Below, piece after piece: positions 45,029-54,457 of a DNA stretch of 64,000 bases. Position 1 is the first letter of the stretch, and the number at the start of each line of letters is the position of its first letter. The translations under genes were made by a program, and so were the position numbers. Where the stretch lies: NCBI GenBank assembly GCA_030765525.1, contig JAVCCK010000005.1:62001-126000 (forward strand). The letters are read 5' to 3'. This DNA is from Candidatus Lernaella stagnicola (lineage in GTDB: Bacteria; Lernaellota; Lernaellaia; Lernaellales; Lernaellaceae). The notes beneath the pieces were generated by a model, which searched no databases, was not told the origin of the DNA, and saw only the letters and a list, made by a program, of their open reading frames with translations.

Positions 45029-45622
45029 TTATTGGTTCCGATAGTAGTCGCGCATCGCCAAAACCGATTGCACGAAGTGAGCCGTTTCCGCAATTGTCGG
45101 GATCTCACCCGCTTTGGGCACGGCACCGGGACCCGCATTGTAGGCCGCCAACGCCAAGGACACGTTGCCGTCATATTCGGCCAACAAATAGCGCATATAA
45201 CGAGCGCCGCCCGCCGCCGATTCGACAGGATTCATCGAATTGCGAACACCGAACTTGCGCCCTGTGGCGGGCATGAATTGCAGGAGCCCCTGCGCGCCCA
45301 TCGGGGAGACCACGTAGGGCCGAAATCGCGACTCGGTCCAAGCGATCGCGCACAACAGTTCGGGTTCCACACCGTGTCGCAACGCCGCGCCGGAGACAAT
45401 CGCCATCAGTTCCTTTTGGCGGAAGGGACGCCGTAGCGCCGCGCGTTGCTCCGCTTCCCGCCGTGTTTCTTCCAACAGCATTCGCTCGCGTCCGTCGGGC
45501 GGCAAATTCGTATAACTCCACACGGTTTGCGGGTCGTTAATGACGATCACCCCGCTTCCCGCGCTGGAAACCCACGTTGTGACGAGTAGCAGGGCTAACC
45601 CCGCGACCAATGCAATCCGCAT
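45029..45622 (-). CDS. Small SLT-type lytic transglycosylase
   Basis: A 197-residue exported protein: signal or anchor helix 1-20, then a GH23 SLT domain (about 80-190) with catalytic Glu in AWTESRFRPYVVSPMGAQGLLQFMP (pieces WTESRF and GAQGLLQFMP), ARYMRYLL and ALAAYNAGPGAV. It cleaves peptidoglycan glycan strands. The start at 45622 was chosen because the hydrophobic segment begins there. Divergent from nadB. Confidence 0.88.
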   Translation of the reverse strand: MRIALVAGLALLLVTTWVSSAGSGVIVINDPQTVWSYTNLPPDGRERMLLEETRREAEQRAALRRPFRQKELMAIVSGAALRHGVEPELLCAIAWTESRFRPYVVSPMGAQGLLQFMPATGRKFGVRNSMNPVESAAGGARYMRYLLAEYDGNVSLALAAYNAGPGAVPKAGEIPTIAETAHFVQSVLAMRDYYRNQ

Positions 45623-45788
45623 GATTCTTCGGCCTTCCCCCTTTGTTCGAGCCTCCAAAGATAGGCGGGTCGCATTCGCCATGTCAAGCGATACCCGCCC
45701 TCCCCGGCGTCGACTTGGAAGCCCAAAGCCTTGACAAATCGGCGAAAAAGCGCAGAAACTCGCCTTCGACCTCAAGAAGGAACTCGCT

Positions 45789-47390
45789 ATGCCTCATGTG
45801 TCGGACGTTCTGGTCCTGGGAAGCGGTGTGGCCGGATTGATTACCGCGCTTCAGCTTGCTGATTCCATGGACGTAACTTTGGTCACTAAGTCCTCCATCG
45901 ATGAATCGAACACCAAATATGCCCAGGGAGGCGTAGCCGCCGTCACCTCACTGGAAGATAGTCTCGAATTGCACGTGGCCGACACACTCGATGCCGGGGC
46001 CGGCTTGTGCAATGAGGATGTCGTGCGGATGGTCGTATCCGAGGGCCCGGCGCGTATTCGCGAATTGATCGACCTTGGGGTGACCTTCGACCGGCGCAAT
46101 GAAGATCCCGCCAAGTTCGACCTGCACCGCGAGGGCGGTCACTCCAAGCGGCGGATATTGCATGTCGGCGATTTAACCGGCGCGGAAATCGAGCGGGTGT
46201 TGGTCCAGCGCGTACAGGACCACGATCGTATTCACGTTTTCGAGAATCACTTCGCCATTGACTTGATCACGACCTCGAAATTCTACCACAACCGGGTCGC
46301 CGATCAGTGTCTCGGCGCGTACGTACTCGATAAGCAATCCGGCGAAGTGCTAACGATTCTGGCCACCTATACCGTCATGGCGACCGGCGGGGCGGGAAAA
46401 GTGTATTTGATCACCAGCAATCCCGATGTCGCCACCGGGGACGGCCTGGCCATCGCCTGGCGCGCCGGCGCGGCGATCGGTGCCATGGAATTCTATCAAT
46501 TTCACCCGACGTGCCTCTATCACCCCTACGCCAGCAACTTCCTGATCAGTGAGGCCGTACGCGGTGAGGGCGGCATGCTCATCAACGCCCGGGGCGGGCG
46601 CTTTATGGACAAGGTTGATCCCCGCGGCTGCCTGGCCCCGCGTGATATCGTCGCCCGCGCCATCGACGCGGAAATCAAACGTACGGGCACCAACTGCGTG
46701 TACCTGGACATCAGCCATCTGGGCGACCAAGCCGCCGAGAAATTCCCCCACATTTACAGCAAGTGCCTCACGTTAAGTATCGACATCACGAAAGAACCGA
46801 TTCCCGTCGCGCCCGCTGCGCACTACATGTGCGGCGGCGTCGTCACCAACCGCTTGGGCGAGTCCACATTGCCGAATCTTTTCGTAATCGGTGAAGCCTC
46901 CTATACCGGCTTGCACGGCGCCAACCGGTTGGCTTCCAACAGCCTGCTCGAGGCGTTGGTATTCGGTCATAACGCCGCGGAGGAGATCGTGCGGCGCGGC
47001 AAGCAAACGGAAGAGCGCATTCCGGTGCCCGATTGGGACGCCAGCGGCACGACCGATCCCAATGAAGCGATCATGGTGACGCATAACTGGGAGGAAGTGC
47101 GCCGGACCATGACCAACTATGTCGGCATCGTGCGCAGTGACAGCCGCCTCAAGCGTGCCAAGCGGCGGATTAAGATGATCATTAACGAAATCGACGAGTA
47201 CTACTGGGACTTCACGGTGACGCCCGATTTGCTCGAATTGCGCAACCTGGCGCTGGTGGCGCAGTTGATCATTCGGGCGGCGCGCAAACGACGTGAAAGC
47301 CGGGGTCTGCACTACAGTCTCGACTATCCCGACACCCTGTCCGAACCGCAGGAATTTACCGATCGCCGTCGTTTGTCCTGGTTCGATTAA
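45789..47390 (+). CDS. nadB: L-aspartate oxidase
   Basis: A 533-residue flavoprotein that oxidises L-aspartate to iminoaspartate, the first step of NAD synthesis, using oxygen or fumarate as acceptor. Visible: FAD-binding LVLGSGVAGLITAL, NTKYAQGGVAAV, REGGHSKRRILH, ATGGAGKVYL, GEGGMLINARGGRFM, HYMCGGVVTN, GLHGANRLASNSLLEALVFG and the C-terminal LRNLALVAQLI. Length matches NadB. GAAGGA lies 7 nt before the ATG. nadA and nadC are not in the window. Confidence 0.94.
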   Translation: MPHVSDVLVLGSGVAGLITALQLADSMDVTLVTKSSIDESNTKYAQGGVAAVTSLEDSLELHVADTLDAGAGLCNEDVVRMVVSEGPARIRELIDLGVTFDRRNEDPAKFDLHREGGHSKRRILHVGDLTGAEIERVLVQRVQDHDRIHVFENHFAIDLITTSKFYHNRVADQCLGAYVLDKQSGEVLTILATYTVMATGGAGKVYLITSNPDVATGDGLAIAWRAGAAIGAMEFYQFHPTCLYHPYASNFLISEAVRGEGGMLINARGGRFMDKVDPRGCLAPRDIVARAIDAEIKRTGTNCVYLDISHLGDQAAEKFPHIYSKCLTLSIDITKEPIPVAPAAHYMCGGVVTNRLGESTLPNLFVIGEASYTGLHGANRLASNSLLEALVFGHNAAEEIVRRGKQTEERIPVPDWDASGTTDPNEAIMVTHNWEEVRRTMTNYVGIVRSDSRLKRAKRRIKMIINEIDEYYWDFTVTPDLLELRNLALVAQLIIRAARKRRESRGLHYSLDYPDTLSEPQEFTDRRRLSWFD

Positions 47391-47396
47391 TCTCGC

Positions 47397-48428
47397 TTAG
47401 GGACCTACCAAAGCTTCGGCCCGCAGGAATTTCGCGATTTCGTGCCCGTACCACCGCATCACGCGGGGCGGCGGGTGGATTGCGGCGAATTCCTCGGTCA
47501 TACCCTCCGCGCTCAAATGAAACACCGGCACGCCCAAACCCGCCGTGTACCGGGCTTTGACCGAGGCCGGCCGTCCGGGAAACAGGAAAAAACACACGCC
47601 CACGTCGGCCTGCCGGGCCGCTCGGGCGAGGCGGTGAATCGCGGCGACGTTAGTGTTTTCGAATTCCTTGTTCTTCGTCCAATCCAGACCCCGGCGACTC
47701 ATCATGCCGGCGTAGTAGAAGCGGTAAAAGCGGGATTTCCGCAAGAGAGTGCGGCGCAGCTTCGGCAGGTCCGCAAAGCCCAAGAAAGACGCCGGCTCGA
47801 AGAACAGGAGATCCCAAAACTCCGGGTACTTCTCAAAAAACGGCGCAAAGGGCGCCCCATGCAAAAAGGCCGGGGCACCGGTGTTGGTTAGCGCCAAGAT
47901 CAATAGGTCGGGCTCGAATGTCTCGAGGGCGATTTCCGCTTGGCGGGCCGACTGGCTGCCTACGTAGGCCGGGACGCCGCCGTTCCATACTTCGAAACCG
48001 CCCTGCCCCTCGTTCAACTCCCGCTCGAGTTGGGCGGGCCAACTCTGCTCGTCGGTCACGTTGACACCGTATACGTTCGATCCGCCCAGCACGATGATGC
48101 GAAAAGTGTCGGCCGGCTTCTCGACGGCGACCTCATGGCCTCGATACCCCAGGGAATTGACGTGCACGCGGCCGTCCGGGGTTTGGCTGCCGGGTCGCAA
48201 GCGAAACAGCAGGCGTGGATCGTCCACCACTTCATGCACCGACGGATCGATAACCTGATAGTAAAGCAGCCCCCCGATCAGCTTCCAATCCTTGTCGGCG
48301 TGTCCGATATTCGCCTCGCCGATGATCAACGCCCCGAGAATCGAGACGATCACGACCACGACCACAAAAACGACGGGCCGTCGACCGGCTTTCCGCGTAG
48401 AGGTTGTCACACCATCGGGCATTCCCAT
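47397..48428 (-). CDS. Membrane-anchored SGNH/GDSL-like protein
   Basis: A 343-residue protein with a cytoplasmic N-terminus, one helix (about 18-38) and a periplasmic SGNH-like domain. Block I is IIVLGGSNVYG (Ser 117), after an NSLGYRGHE segment common in these proteins. The C-terminal block reads AAIHPPPRV, where the usual D-x-x-H Asp seems missing, so activity is uncertain. The start at 48428 has AGGG close upstream. It lies 85 nt downstream of a GT39 gene on the same strand, suggesting a glycan-related role. Confidence 0.7.
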   Translation of the reverse strand: MGMPDGVTTSTRKAGRRPVVFVVVVVIVSILGALIIGEANIGHADKDWKLIGGLLYYQVIDPSVHEVVDDPRLLFRLRPGSQTPDGRVHVNSLGYRGHEVAVEKPADTFRIIVLGGSNVYGVNVTDEQSWPAQLERELNEGQGGFEVWNGGVPAYVGSQSARQAEIALETFEPDLLILALTNTGAPAFLHGAPFAPFFEKYPEFWDLLFFEPASFLGFADLPKLRRTLLRKSRFYRFYYAGMMSRRGLDWTKNKEFENTNVAAIHRLARAARQADVGVCFFLFPGRPASVKARYTAGLGVPVFHLSAEGMTEEFAAIHPPPRVMRWYGHEIAKFLRAEALVGP

Positions 48429-48513
48429 GTTCCCTATCTCTCGCCGGCTGATTGTCCGCGGGACGCGGCAACCCACACCGACGTTCGGTTGCGTCGTTAC
48501 GAACCCCTGGGGC

Positions 48514-49749
48514 TCAGAAGCTTTCGATGTAGCGCGCGCAAAACTCCGCAAAGGCCGGGGCGTCCGACGCGCACTTGATTCCATAGCGGTAATATTCGCC
48601 CAGCGCCATAGCATTGAGCGCGAAAAGCACGATCAGAAAAGCCGCCGGCACCAGCCACGGCCGTCGTCGCAAAACCGCCCGACGATTTGCCGACGCGATG
48701 GTGATCTCGACGATTCCCCACCCCGCCAACAATTGATGCATCGGGAAAATGAATATCAGGTAGCGCGGGTGGAAAAACTGGCCGAAGCCGCTCGCCGCCA
48801 GGTACATCACCGGCACCGCGTAATGCGCTGCGATCAATAACGCGCCCAAGCGCTCCCGCCGCCAGACCCCGACAAAGCCGAATACTGCCAAGGGCGCGTA
48901 AAATACCAAGGAGGCTGTGCTGCCGCAGCCGACATGCAACAACGCCGCCCCCAGCATTCGCCAAGCGGCTGGGACATCGCCGCCCGCTTCGGAAATGTGG
49001 GGCTGAAACAACTCCGGCCGGACGGCGAGGTTCAGCGTCTGTCCCAACCAAGGCAGATACAACGCCGCGCCCAAGGCGAGGCCGACCCAGGCCCAGGTTC
49101 GCCCTTTCCATTCGTGCCCCTCGCTTCGCGGCAGAAGGTACGACGCGGCCAGAACCAACAAGTGCGCCGCGAGCACCATCGCCGCGACGTAGTGCAGGTA
49201 CGCCGTGAGCGCCAGGCAAACCGCATACGCCGGGACCAGGCGGCGGTCGGCGCTTTCAACCAATCGCAGCAGCAACCACGCCGAAACCACGGCCGTCAGG
49301 GCGACGGCGGCATACGGCCGGTTCTCCTGACTGTAATACACGCCGTAAAAGCTGAAGGCGACGAGCAGCGCCGGTAGCCACGCGCGATCGCGTTCGCCCA
49401 ATTGTCGCACCAACAGCAGCACGGCACCGACCAAGGCGATACCTGACAACGCCGATAGCAGGCGCAGGAAAAACCGCCCCGTAGCGGTGAACATCGCCTT
49501 CGCGGGGTCGGCCAGCAAGGGGTGAAACCAGCGATTGAGCAGGTGATATCCGGGCGGATCGATGGGCGCTTTTATGGAATCACGATTGCGCAATTCGTCG
49601 AAGAGCGAGTCGAGAGACAGGTATTGCGCACCGGCTGCCAGGGTCTCATCGCCCCACAGCGGCGGCCCGCCCAAATTGGACAGGCGAAAAAACGTCGCCA
49701 GTGCAAGGGCAAACAGAAAAAGCACGCGCTGCTTTCGAGACGGTTGCAT
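48514..49749 (-). CDS. GT39-like membrane glycosyltransferase
   Basis: A 411-residue protein with about ten membrane helices. The first periplasmic loop contains GGPPLWGDETLAAGA, the catalytic acidic loop of PMT/ArnT-like (GT39/GT83) enzymes. Next come DSIKAPIDPPGYHLLNRWF and the SQENRPYAAVAL segment typical of this group. It transfers a sugar from a polyprenyl-phosphate donor to a lipid, glycan or protein. Divergent from the glycyl radical enzyme gene. Confidence 0.82.
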   Translation of the reverse strand: MQPSRKQRVLFLFALALATFFRLSNLGGPPLWGDETLAAGAQYLSLDSLFDELRNRDSIKAPIDPPGYHLLNRWFHPLLADPAKAMFTATGRFFLRLLSALSGIALVGAVLLLVRQLGERDRAWLPALLVAFSFYGVYYSQENRPYAAVALTAVVSAWLLLRLVESADRRLVPAYAVCLALTAYLHYVAAMVLAAHLLVLAASYLLPRSEGHEWKGRTWAWVGLALGAALYLPWLGQTLNLAVRPELFQPHISEAGGDVPAAWRMLGAALLHVGCGSTASLVFYAPLAVFGFVGVWRRERLGALLIAAHYAVPVMYLAASGFGQFFHPRYLIFIFPMHQLLAGWGIVEITIASANRRAVLRRRPWLVPAAFLIVLFALNAMALGEYYRYGIKCASDAPAFAEFCARYIESF

Positions 49750-49901
49750 ATCGCTTTCCGTAAACCGGATTTGACCGATTCTAAACGCCCGGCCGATGAA
49801 AGGCGAATCGGCGGCGGTGATTTGTTGTTCGACGCAATGGGCTTGTTTTGAGCTTTTCCATATTCGAAACTTTATTTGTCGTAACCTAAAAGGAAACAGC
49901 G

Positions 49902-52397
49902 ATGACGATTCACCCGCGCAACCAAGCGCTCAAGGACGAAATCCTATCCGCGCCGTATGTCATTTGCGTAGAGCGCGCGCGTTTCGTCACCGAAGCCTAC
50001 CGCGCCACCGAGGGGCAGCCTCCGGCCCTGCGCGCCGCGCACGCTTTGGCGCACACGTTGGCGAATGTGACGGTGGAAATCGGGCCTCATGACGCAGTCG
50101 CCGGGTGGCGGGCGAGTCGACCGGTCGCGGCGGTACTACCGGTGGAGCGCGGCGACATCAATACGGTGCTCGAACTGGAAATGGATTTTCTCACGAATCG
50201 CGAGAGCCAACCTTTCCACATTTCCGCGAGCGATCGCGCATTGCTGATCGACGATATTCTGCCCTACTGGCGCGGCAAATCCGTGCGCGATCACAAAAAA
50301 CGGTTGTGGAAGAAAAACGGCCTGCATCTGCGACCGTCCTTCGGACCGCGCAGCCTGCTACGGCGCTTTCGCGGGCTCGATTTGGGAAAGCTCAAGGAAG
50401 TGACGAAAGTTCCCAAATTGAGCATCTCCTATGTCCACCGTGGATTGGATGAAATCGCGTTCAACAACCCTGGTTTCGTCATGAACGTGTTCGACGTGCA
50501 GGGGCACATGATCCTGGGCCATAAGAACGTCCTGCGCGAGGGCTTTATCGGCGTCGAGGCGCGGGCCCAAGCCGAATTGGCCGACGCCCGCCGCGCCGGT
50601 GATCGCAACGGTGTTGCCTGGCTTGAAGCGGTGATTCTAAGTTGCCGGGCCGTGCGTGATTTCGCCCGCCGTTACGCGGTGCGGGCCGCCAACCTCGCCG
50701 TGGAATGCAACGATCCGGAACGGCGCGAAGTTCTGCAGCGCATCGCCGCGGCGTGCCGACGCGTTCCGTACCAGCCGCCCGAGTCGTTCTTCGAAGCGGT
50801 GCAGGCGGTTTGGCTGACGCAAGTGGCCGCGATGATCGCCTACGGCATGACCAGCATTTTCGCCGTGGGCCGCGTCGATCAGTATCTGTATCCCTATTTT
50901 GCCGCCGACGTGGAGGCGGGAAACATCACGCGGGCCGAGGCGACGGTCTTGATGGAAGAGTTACTCCTCAAACTCAGTTGCGGCTTGTTACTGCTGCCTT
51001 ACGTGGGCAAACGTACCAGTAGCGAGCTGGGCAGCGACAGCGCCTCGGTGACCATCGGCGGTGTGGACCGCGACGGGAACGACGCCGTGAACGAGCTGTC
51101 GCGCGTCATTCTCGACGCCTTTGTCAACGTCAAGTCCACGGGCAACAGCTTCACCATTCGGCTCTCGGAAAAGAGCCCGCCGGAATTCTGGCGCCGGGCT
51201 ATGGAAACCTACCGAACGACTTCGGGCGCCGCGTTGTTTTACGACGAGGCCGCCGTTCCGGCGCTGGAACAATGCGGCGTCGCGCCCGCCGACGCCCGCG
51301 ACTACGGCGTGATCGGCTGCGTCGAGCCCACGGGAGACGGCGACACCTTCGGATGCACGTCCGGCAACGACATCAGCCTCGTGGGAGCGCTGGAAATGGC
51401 GCTGTTCAACGGCGAGTTGCGGATGATGGGCAAGACCGTCGGGCCGCGCACCGGCGATCCACGCGGCTTTCGCTCTTTTGACGATTTCATGGCCGCGTTC
51501 AAAAGCCAGATGTGCTTTATGATCGACACCGTCGCCAAGGCGGTAAACCTGAAGGACGAAGTCTACCGGGAGCATTACCCCAATCCCCTGGTGTCATCCA
51601 CGTTGAAGGGGTGCGTCGAAGCGCGGCGCGACATGACCGACGGCGGAGCGCACTACAATTTCGGCTCGATCAGCGCGCGCGGTTTGGGCACCGTGGCGAA
51701 CTCATTGGCCGCGATCAAGCATTTCGTCTTCGACCGGGGCACGATCTCGATGAGCCACCTGCTCACGATGCTCGACCACAATTTCGACGGTTACGACAAG
51801 GTGCACGCCATGTTGGCCTATCGCGGGCCGAAGTACGGTTGCGACGACGCCGAAGCCGACGCTATCGCCAAGGAAGTCGCCGAGTTTTTCTGCCGCGAGG
51901 TGGCCGCGCGCCAGACGCAGCGGGGCGGTCCGTTCCGGCCGGGCTTCTTCTCCTACGGGATGCACGTATTGGAAGGGTTGTTTCTCGGCGCGACGCCCGA
52001 CGGACGCCGGGCGGGCGAACCCATTAGCAACAGCTTCTCGCCCGCCAACGGCTCGGAGCGGCAGGGTCCCACGGCGATGCTTCGCTCGATCGCCAAGATC
52101 GACCACCGGCTGATTTCCAACGGATGCGCGGTGAATGTGAAGTTCCTGCCGGCGCTTTTCGCTACCGACGAGCGTCTGGACAAGATGACGGCGTTGGTGC
52201 GGGCGTTTTTCGCCGAAGGCGGGATGGAACTGCAACCGAACGTCATCGACAACGAAACCCTCCGCGACGCTCAGAAGCACCCCGACAAGTACCGCGATCT
52301 GGTTATTCGGGTATCCGGTTATTCCGCTTATTTCACGGATTTGGGAAGGCCGCTCCAGGACGAGATTATTTCCCGCACGTCATTTGGAAACCTTTAG
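49902..52397 (+). CDS. Glycyl radical enzyme of the pyruvate formate-lyase superfamily
   Basis: An 831-residue glycyl radical enzyme. The active-site cysteine is in YGVIGCVEPTGDGD (Cys 473), the single-Cys motif of dehydratase/lyase types rather than the Cys-Cys of true PFL. The glycyl radical site is VIRVSGYSAYF near the C-terminus (Gly 806). The class includes glycerol and propanediol dehydratases, CutC, HypD and unknowns; the stretch after the Cys (TFGCTSGNDISLVGALE) does not let me name the substrate. It needs a radical SAM activase; none is adjacent, though PflX-like and NrdG proteins are encoded about 8-11 kb away. No microcompartment genes are visible. Confidence 0.87.
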   Translation: MTIHPRNQALKDEILSAPYVICVERARFVTEAYRATEGQPPALRAAHALAHTLANVTVEIGPHDAVAGWRASRPVAAVLPVERGDINTVLELEMDFLTNRESQPFHISASDRALLIDDILPYWRGKSVRDHKKRLWKKNGLHLRPSFGPRSLLRRFRGLDLGKLKEVTKVPKLSISYVHRGLDEIAFNNPGFVMNVFDVQGHMILGHKNVLREGFIGVEARAQAELADARRAGDRNGVAWLEAVILSCRAVRDFARRYAVRAANLAVECNDPERREVLQRIAAACRRVPYQPPESFFEAVQAVWLTQVAAMIAYGMTSIFAVGRVDQYLYPYFAADVEAGNITRAEATVLMEELLLKLSCGLLLLPYVGKRTSSELGSDSASVTIGGVDRDGNDAVNELSRVILDAFVNVKSTGNSFTIRLSEKSPPEFWRRAMETYRTTSGAALFYDEAAVPALEQCGVAPADARDYGVIGCVEPTGDGDTFGCTSGNDISLVGALEMALFNGELRMMGKTVGPRTGDPRGFRSFDDFMAAFKSQMCFMIDTVAKAVNLKDEVYREHYPNPLVSSTLKGCVEARRDMTDGGAHYNFGSISARGLGTVANSLAAIKHFVFDRGTISMSHLLTMLDHNFDGYDKVHAMLAYRGPKYGCDDAEADAIAKEVAEFFCREVAARQTQRGGPFRPGFFSYGMHVLEGLFLGATPDGRRAGEPISNSFSPANGSERQGPTAMLRSIAKIDHRLISNGCAVNVKFLPALFATDERLDKMTALVRAFFAEGGMELQPNVIDNETLRDAQKHPDKYRDLVIRVSGYSAYFTDLGRPLQDEIISRTSFGNL

Positions 52398-52520
52398 CCG
52401 CAGATCTTGTCGAAAGAAAAAGAAGTGACATTCGCGTTGCTACTGATTATCTTTTGACCCGGCGCGGGGGAAGCTCACGCCGGAAAAATGACACGAACTG
52501 GGTCTGTAAGGAGAACATGA

Positions 52521-52901
52521 ATGAGAAGCAAGAACGTGATCTGGTTCACGGTGATGTCTTTGTTGATGCTGGGAATCGCTGTGTTCTTTTTTACCGCGTG
52601 CGGTGACGACGACGATGATGACGACGACACGGTCGGCGACGATGACACGGCCGGCGCGGTCTTCGATGCCACTGAATGCTTCAACGCATGCGAAGCCGGT
52701 GAACTCGACTCGGTGGTTTACACGCTACCCGACGATTTCGCCGAATGGGATTGCCCCGATTTAAACCTGTACTTCGATGACGCCGAAGAGCCCGACGAGT
52801 TCGACGCCAACGACATCGATTGCAGTGATTTCTGCGGCGTTTGCGCGTTTTGTTACTCCGACGCGGGCGACACGCCCGTCCCCGAGTGCATCGCGCCGTA
52901 A
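52521..52901 (+). CDS. Small Cys-rich lipoprotein with Asp-rich tether
   Basis: A 126-residue lipoprotein: lipobox FTAC (Cys 27), then eight Asp in a row and a short VGDDDTAG linker. A compact acidic domain with eight further Cys follows (ECFNAC, WDCPDL, IDCSDFCGVCAFCYS, ECIAP), probably forming disulfides or binding a metal. No family recognised. AAGGAG lies 7 nt before the ATG. A strong terminator follows. Confidence 0.75.
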   Translation: MRSKNVIWFTVMSLLMLGIAVFFFTACGDDDDDDDDTVGDDDTAGAVFDATECFNACEAGELDSVVYTLPDDFAEWDCPDLNLYFDDAEEPDEFDANDIDCSDFCGVCAFCYSDAGDTPVPECIAP

Positions 52902-52927
52902 CACCGCAAGCCTGACCGAACCAACCG

Positions 52928-52970
52928 GCGCGCGGGAGTGTTGAGAAGGCTCTCTCGCGCGCTTTCTATA
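52928..52970 (+). terminator. Rho-independent terminator after the Cys-rich lipoprotein
   Basis: GCGCGCGGGAG pairs with CTCTCGCGCGC over 11 bp with one G-T wobble and a 13-nt loop, then TTTCTATATT. It lies 27 nt after the stop. Confidence 0.85.
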
Positions 52971-53436
52971 TTCCGGCCGTTGCGTTTCGAAGTCGGCGGC
53001 ATTTCTCGCAGCATCACACCGAGTATTGTGTGGAATACCGTATCTCGCCACACCGATTACACTTGGGGTGTGTCGCCGCGTTCAACCACGAATACGTAAC
53101 GCCCCGAAGCAACTTTTCCGACATTATTCAATTTGCCTCTCGGCCCGAGGATACTTCACCAGGCGATACGTCCGTGAGTTGAAAAATGAAAAAGGCTGGT
53201 TCGCGCTCGGCAAGCGGAAATCGTCTGCCATCGGTCCCTGTGCGGGCCGGCTCGCGTCAACGCCCCACCGACCCACGGTGGCCGGCATGTCATTGGAAGG
53301 TACAAAACCGCGCATCTGGAATCGGTGGCTTTGTCTTGTGAAATCAATATATTACGCTTTGTCCGCATTGAAAAACGTCTCTCGCGACCTCACTCTGCGA
53401 AGGCTGCGTTTTGACCTCAGAAACCCGCGCGCGGCG
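52971..53436. other. Intergenic region upstream of glyQ, no gene seen
   Basis: About 470 nt. Frames present lack ribosome sites and recognisable proteins. No tRNA, T-box or other RNA structure was recognised, apart from scattered short palindromes. Confidence 0.6.
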
Positions 53437-53465
53437 TTGACAGTCCTGCAAGTGCAAGTTAGCTT
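53437..53465 (+). promoter_or_regulatory. Candidate promoter for glyQS
   Basis: TTGACA, 17-nt spacer, TAGCTT, ending 38 nt before glyQ. The -35 box is perfect and the -10 poor. Confidence 0.4.
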
Positions 53466-53503
53466 CCAAGCGACTTTCGTCGCATCCGTTTAGGAGGCTT
53501 CTT

Positions 53504-54457
53504 TTGACTTTTCAGGAATTGATTTTGGCGCTGACAGAGTTCTGGGCGAGGCAAAATTGCCTCATCGTGCAGCCCTACGACATCGAAGTCGGGGCCGGCA
53601 CCATGAACCCGAGCACCTTTCTGCGTTGCTTGGGGCCCGAACCGTGGAACGTAGCCTACGTGGAGCCGAGCCGCCGCCCTACCGACGGACGTTATGGGCA
53701 GAATCCGAACCGGCTGCAGCATTATTATCAGTTCCAGGTCATCATGAAACCGAGCCCGAAGGACATCCAGGAAATCTATCTGGACAGCCTCAAGGCCTTT
53801 GGCGTCGATCCGCTGAAACACGATATCCGTTTCGTGGAAGATAACTGGGAAAGCCCGACCCTCGGCGCTTGGGGCCTGGGATGGGAAGTCTGGCTCGACG
53901 GCATGGAGATCACGCAGTTCACCTATTTCCAGCAAGCCGGCGGCTTCGATTGCCGGCCGGTCAGTGTGGAAATCACCTACGGCATCGAGCGTATCGCGAT
54001 GTACCTGCAGGGCGTGGACAACGTATACGACCTCGTGTGGATACCGGGCGTGAGCTACGGCGACGTCTACCACCAAAACGAAGTCGAGCAGAGCACCTAC
54101 AACTTCGACGTATCGGATACCGACACCTTGCTCGAACTGTTCAATCGCTACGAAGCCGAATCCGTGCGCTGCCTCGACGCCGAGCTCCCCCTGCCCGGCT
54201 ACGACTACTGTCTCAAATGCAGCCACACCTTTAACCTGCTCGACGCTCGCGGCGCGATTAGCGTCACCGAACGTGTCAATTATATCGGCCGGGTACGCGA
54301 CCTGGCTCGCCGCTGCGCCGAAGGTTGGTTGGCGGCCCGCAAGCGGCTTGGTTACCCGCTGGTCAAAGACCCGGAAAGGCGCGCGCGCCTGAAACTCGAC
54401 GAGCCCGAGGAACAAGATGCAAACAACGACGCAGAGGAAAAGGAGGCGGGCCAATGA
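53504..54457 (+). CDS. glyQ: Glycine-tRNA ligase alpha subunit
   Basis: A 317-residue protein that is unmistakably Gly[25 protein letters not shown] at the start (pieces NCLIVQPYD and EVGAGTMNP), [32 protein letters not shown] and [20 protein letters not shown]. It is the catalytic subunit of the alpha2beta2 bacterial glycyl-tRNA synthetase. The start is TTG with AGGAGG 6 nt upstream. The C-terminal 30 residues are charged and longer than in many GlyQ proteins. The stop overlaps glyS (ATGA). Confidence 0.96.
   Translation: MTFQELILALTEFWARQNCLIVQPYDIEVGAGTMNPSTFLRCLGPEPWNVAYVEPSRRPTDGRYGQNPNRLQHYYQFQVIMKPSPKDIQEIYLDSLKAFGVDPLKHDIRFVEDNWESPTLGAWGLGWEVWLDGMEITQFTYFQQAGGFDCRPVSVEITYGIERIAMYLQGVDNVYDLVWIPGVSYGDVYHQNEVEQSTYNFDVSDTDTLLELFNRYEAESVRCLDAELPLPGYDYCLKCSHTFNLLDARGAISVTERVNYIGRVRDLARRCAEGWLAARKRLGYPLVKDPERRARLKLDEPEEQDANNDAEEKEAGQ

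Noticed and set aside
53026-53493. A 155-codon frame upstream of glyQ
   Set aside because: No ribosome site, no recognisable protein, and it starts just after a terminator in an intergenic region with mixed composition.
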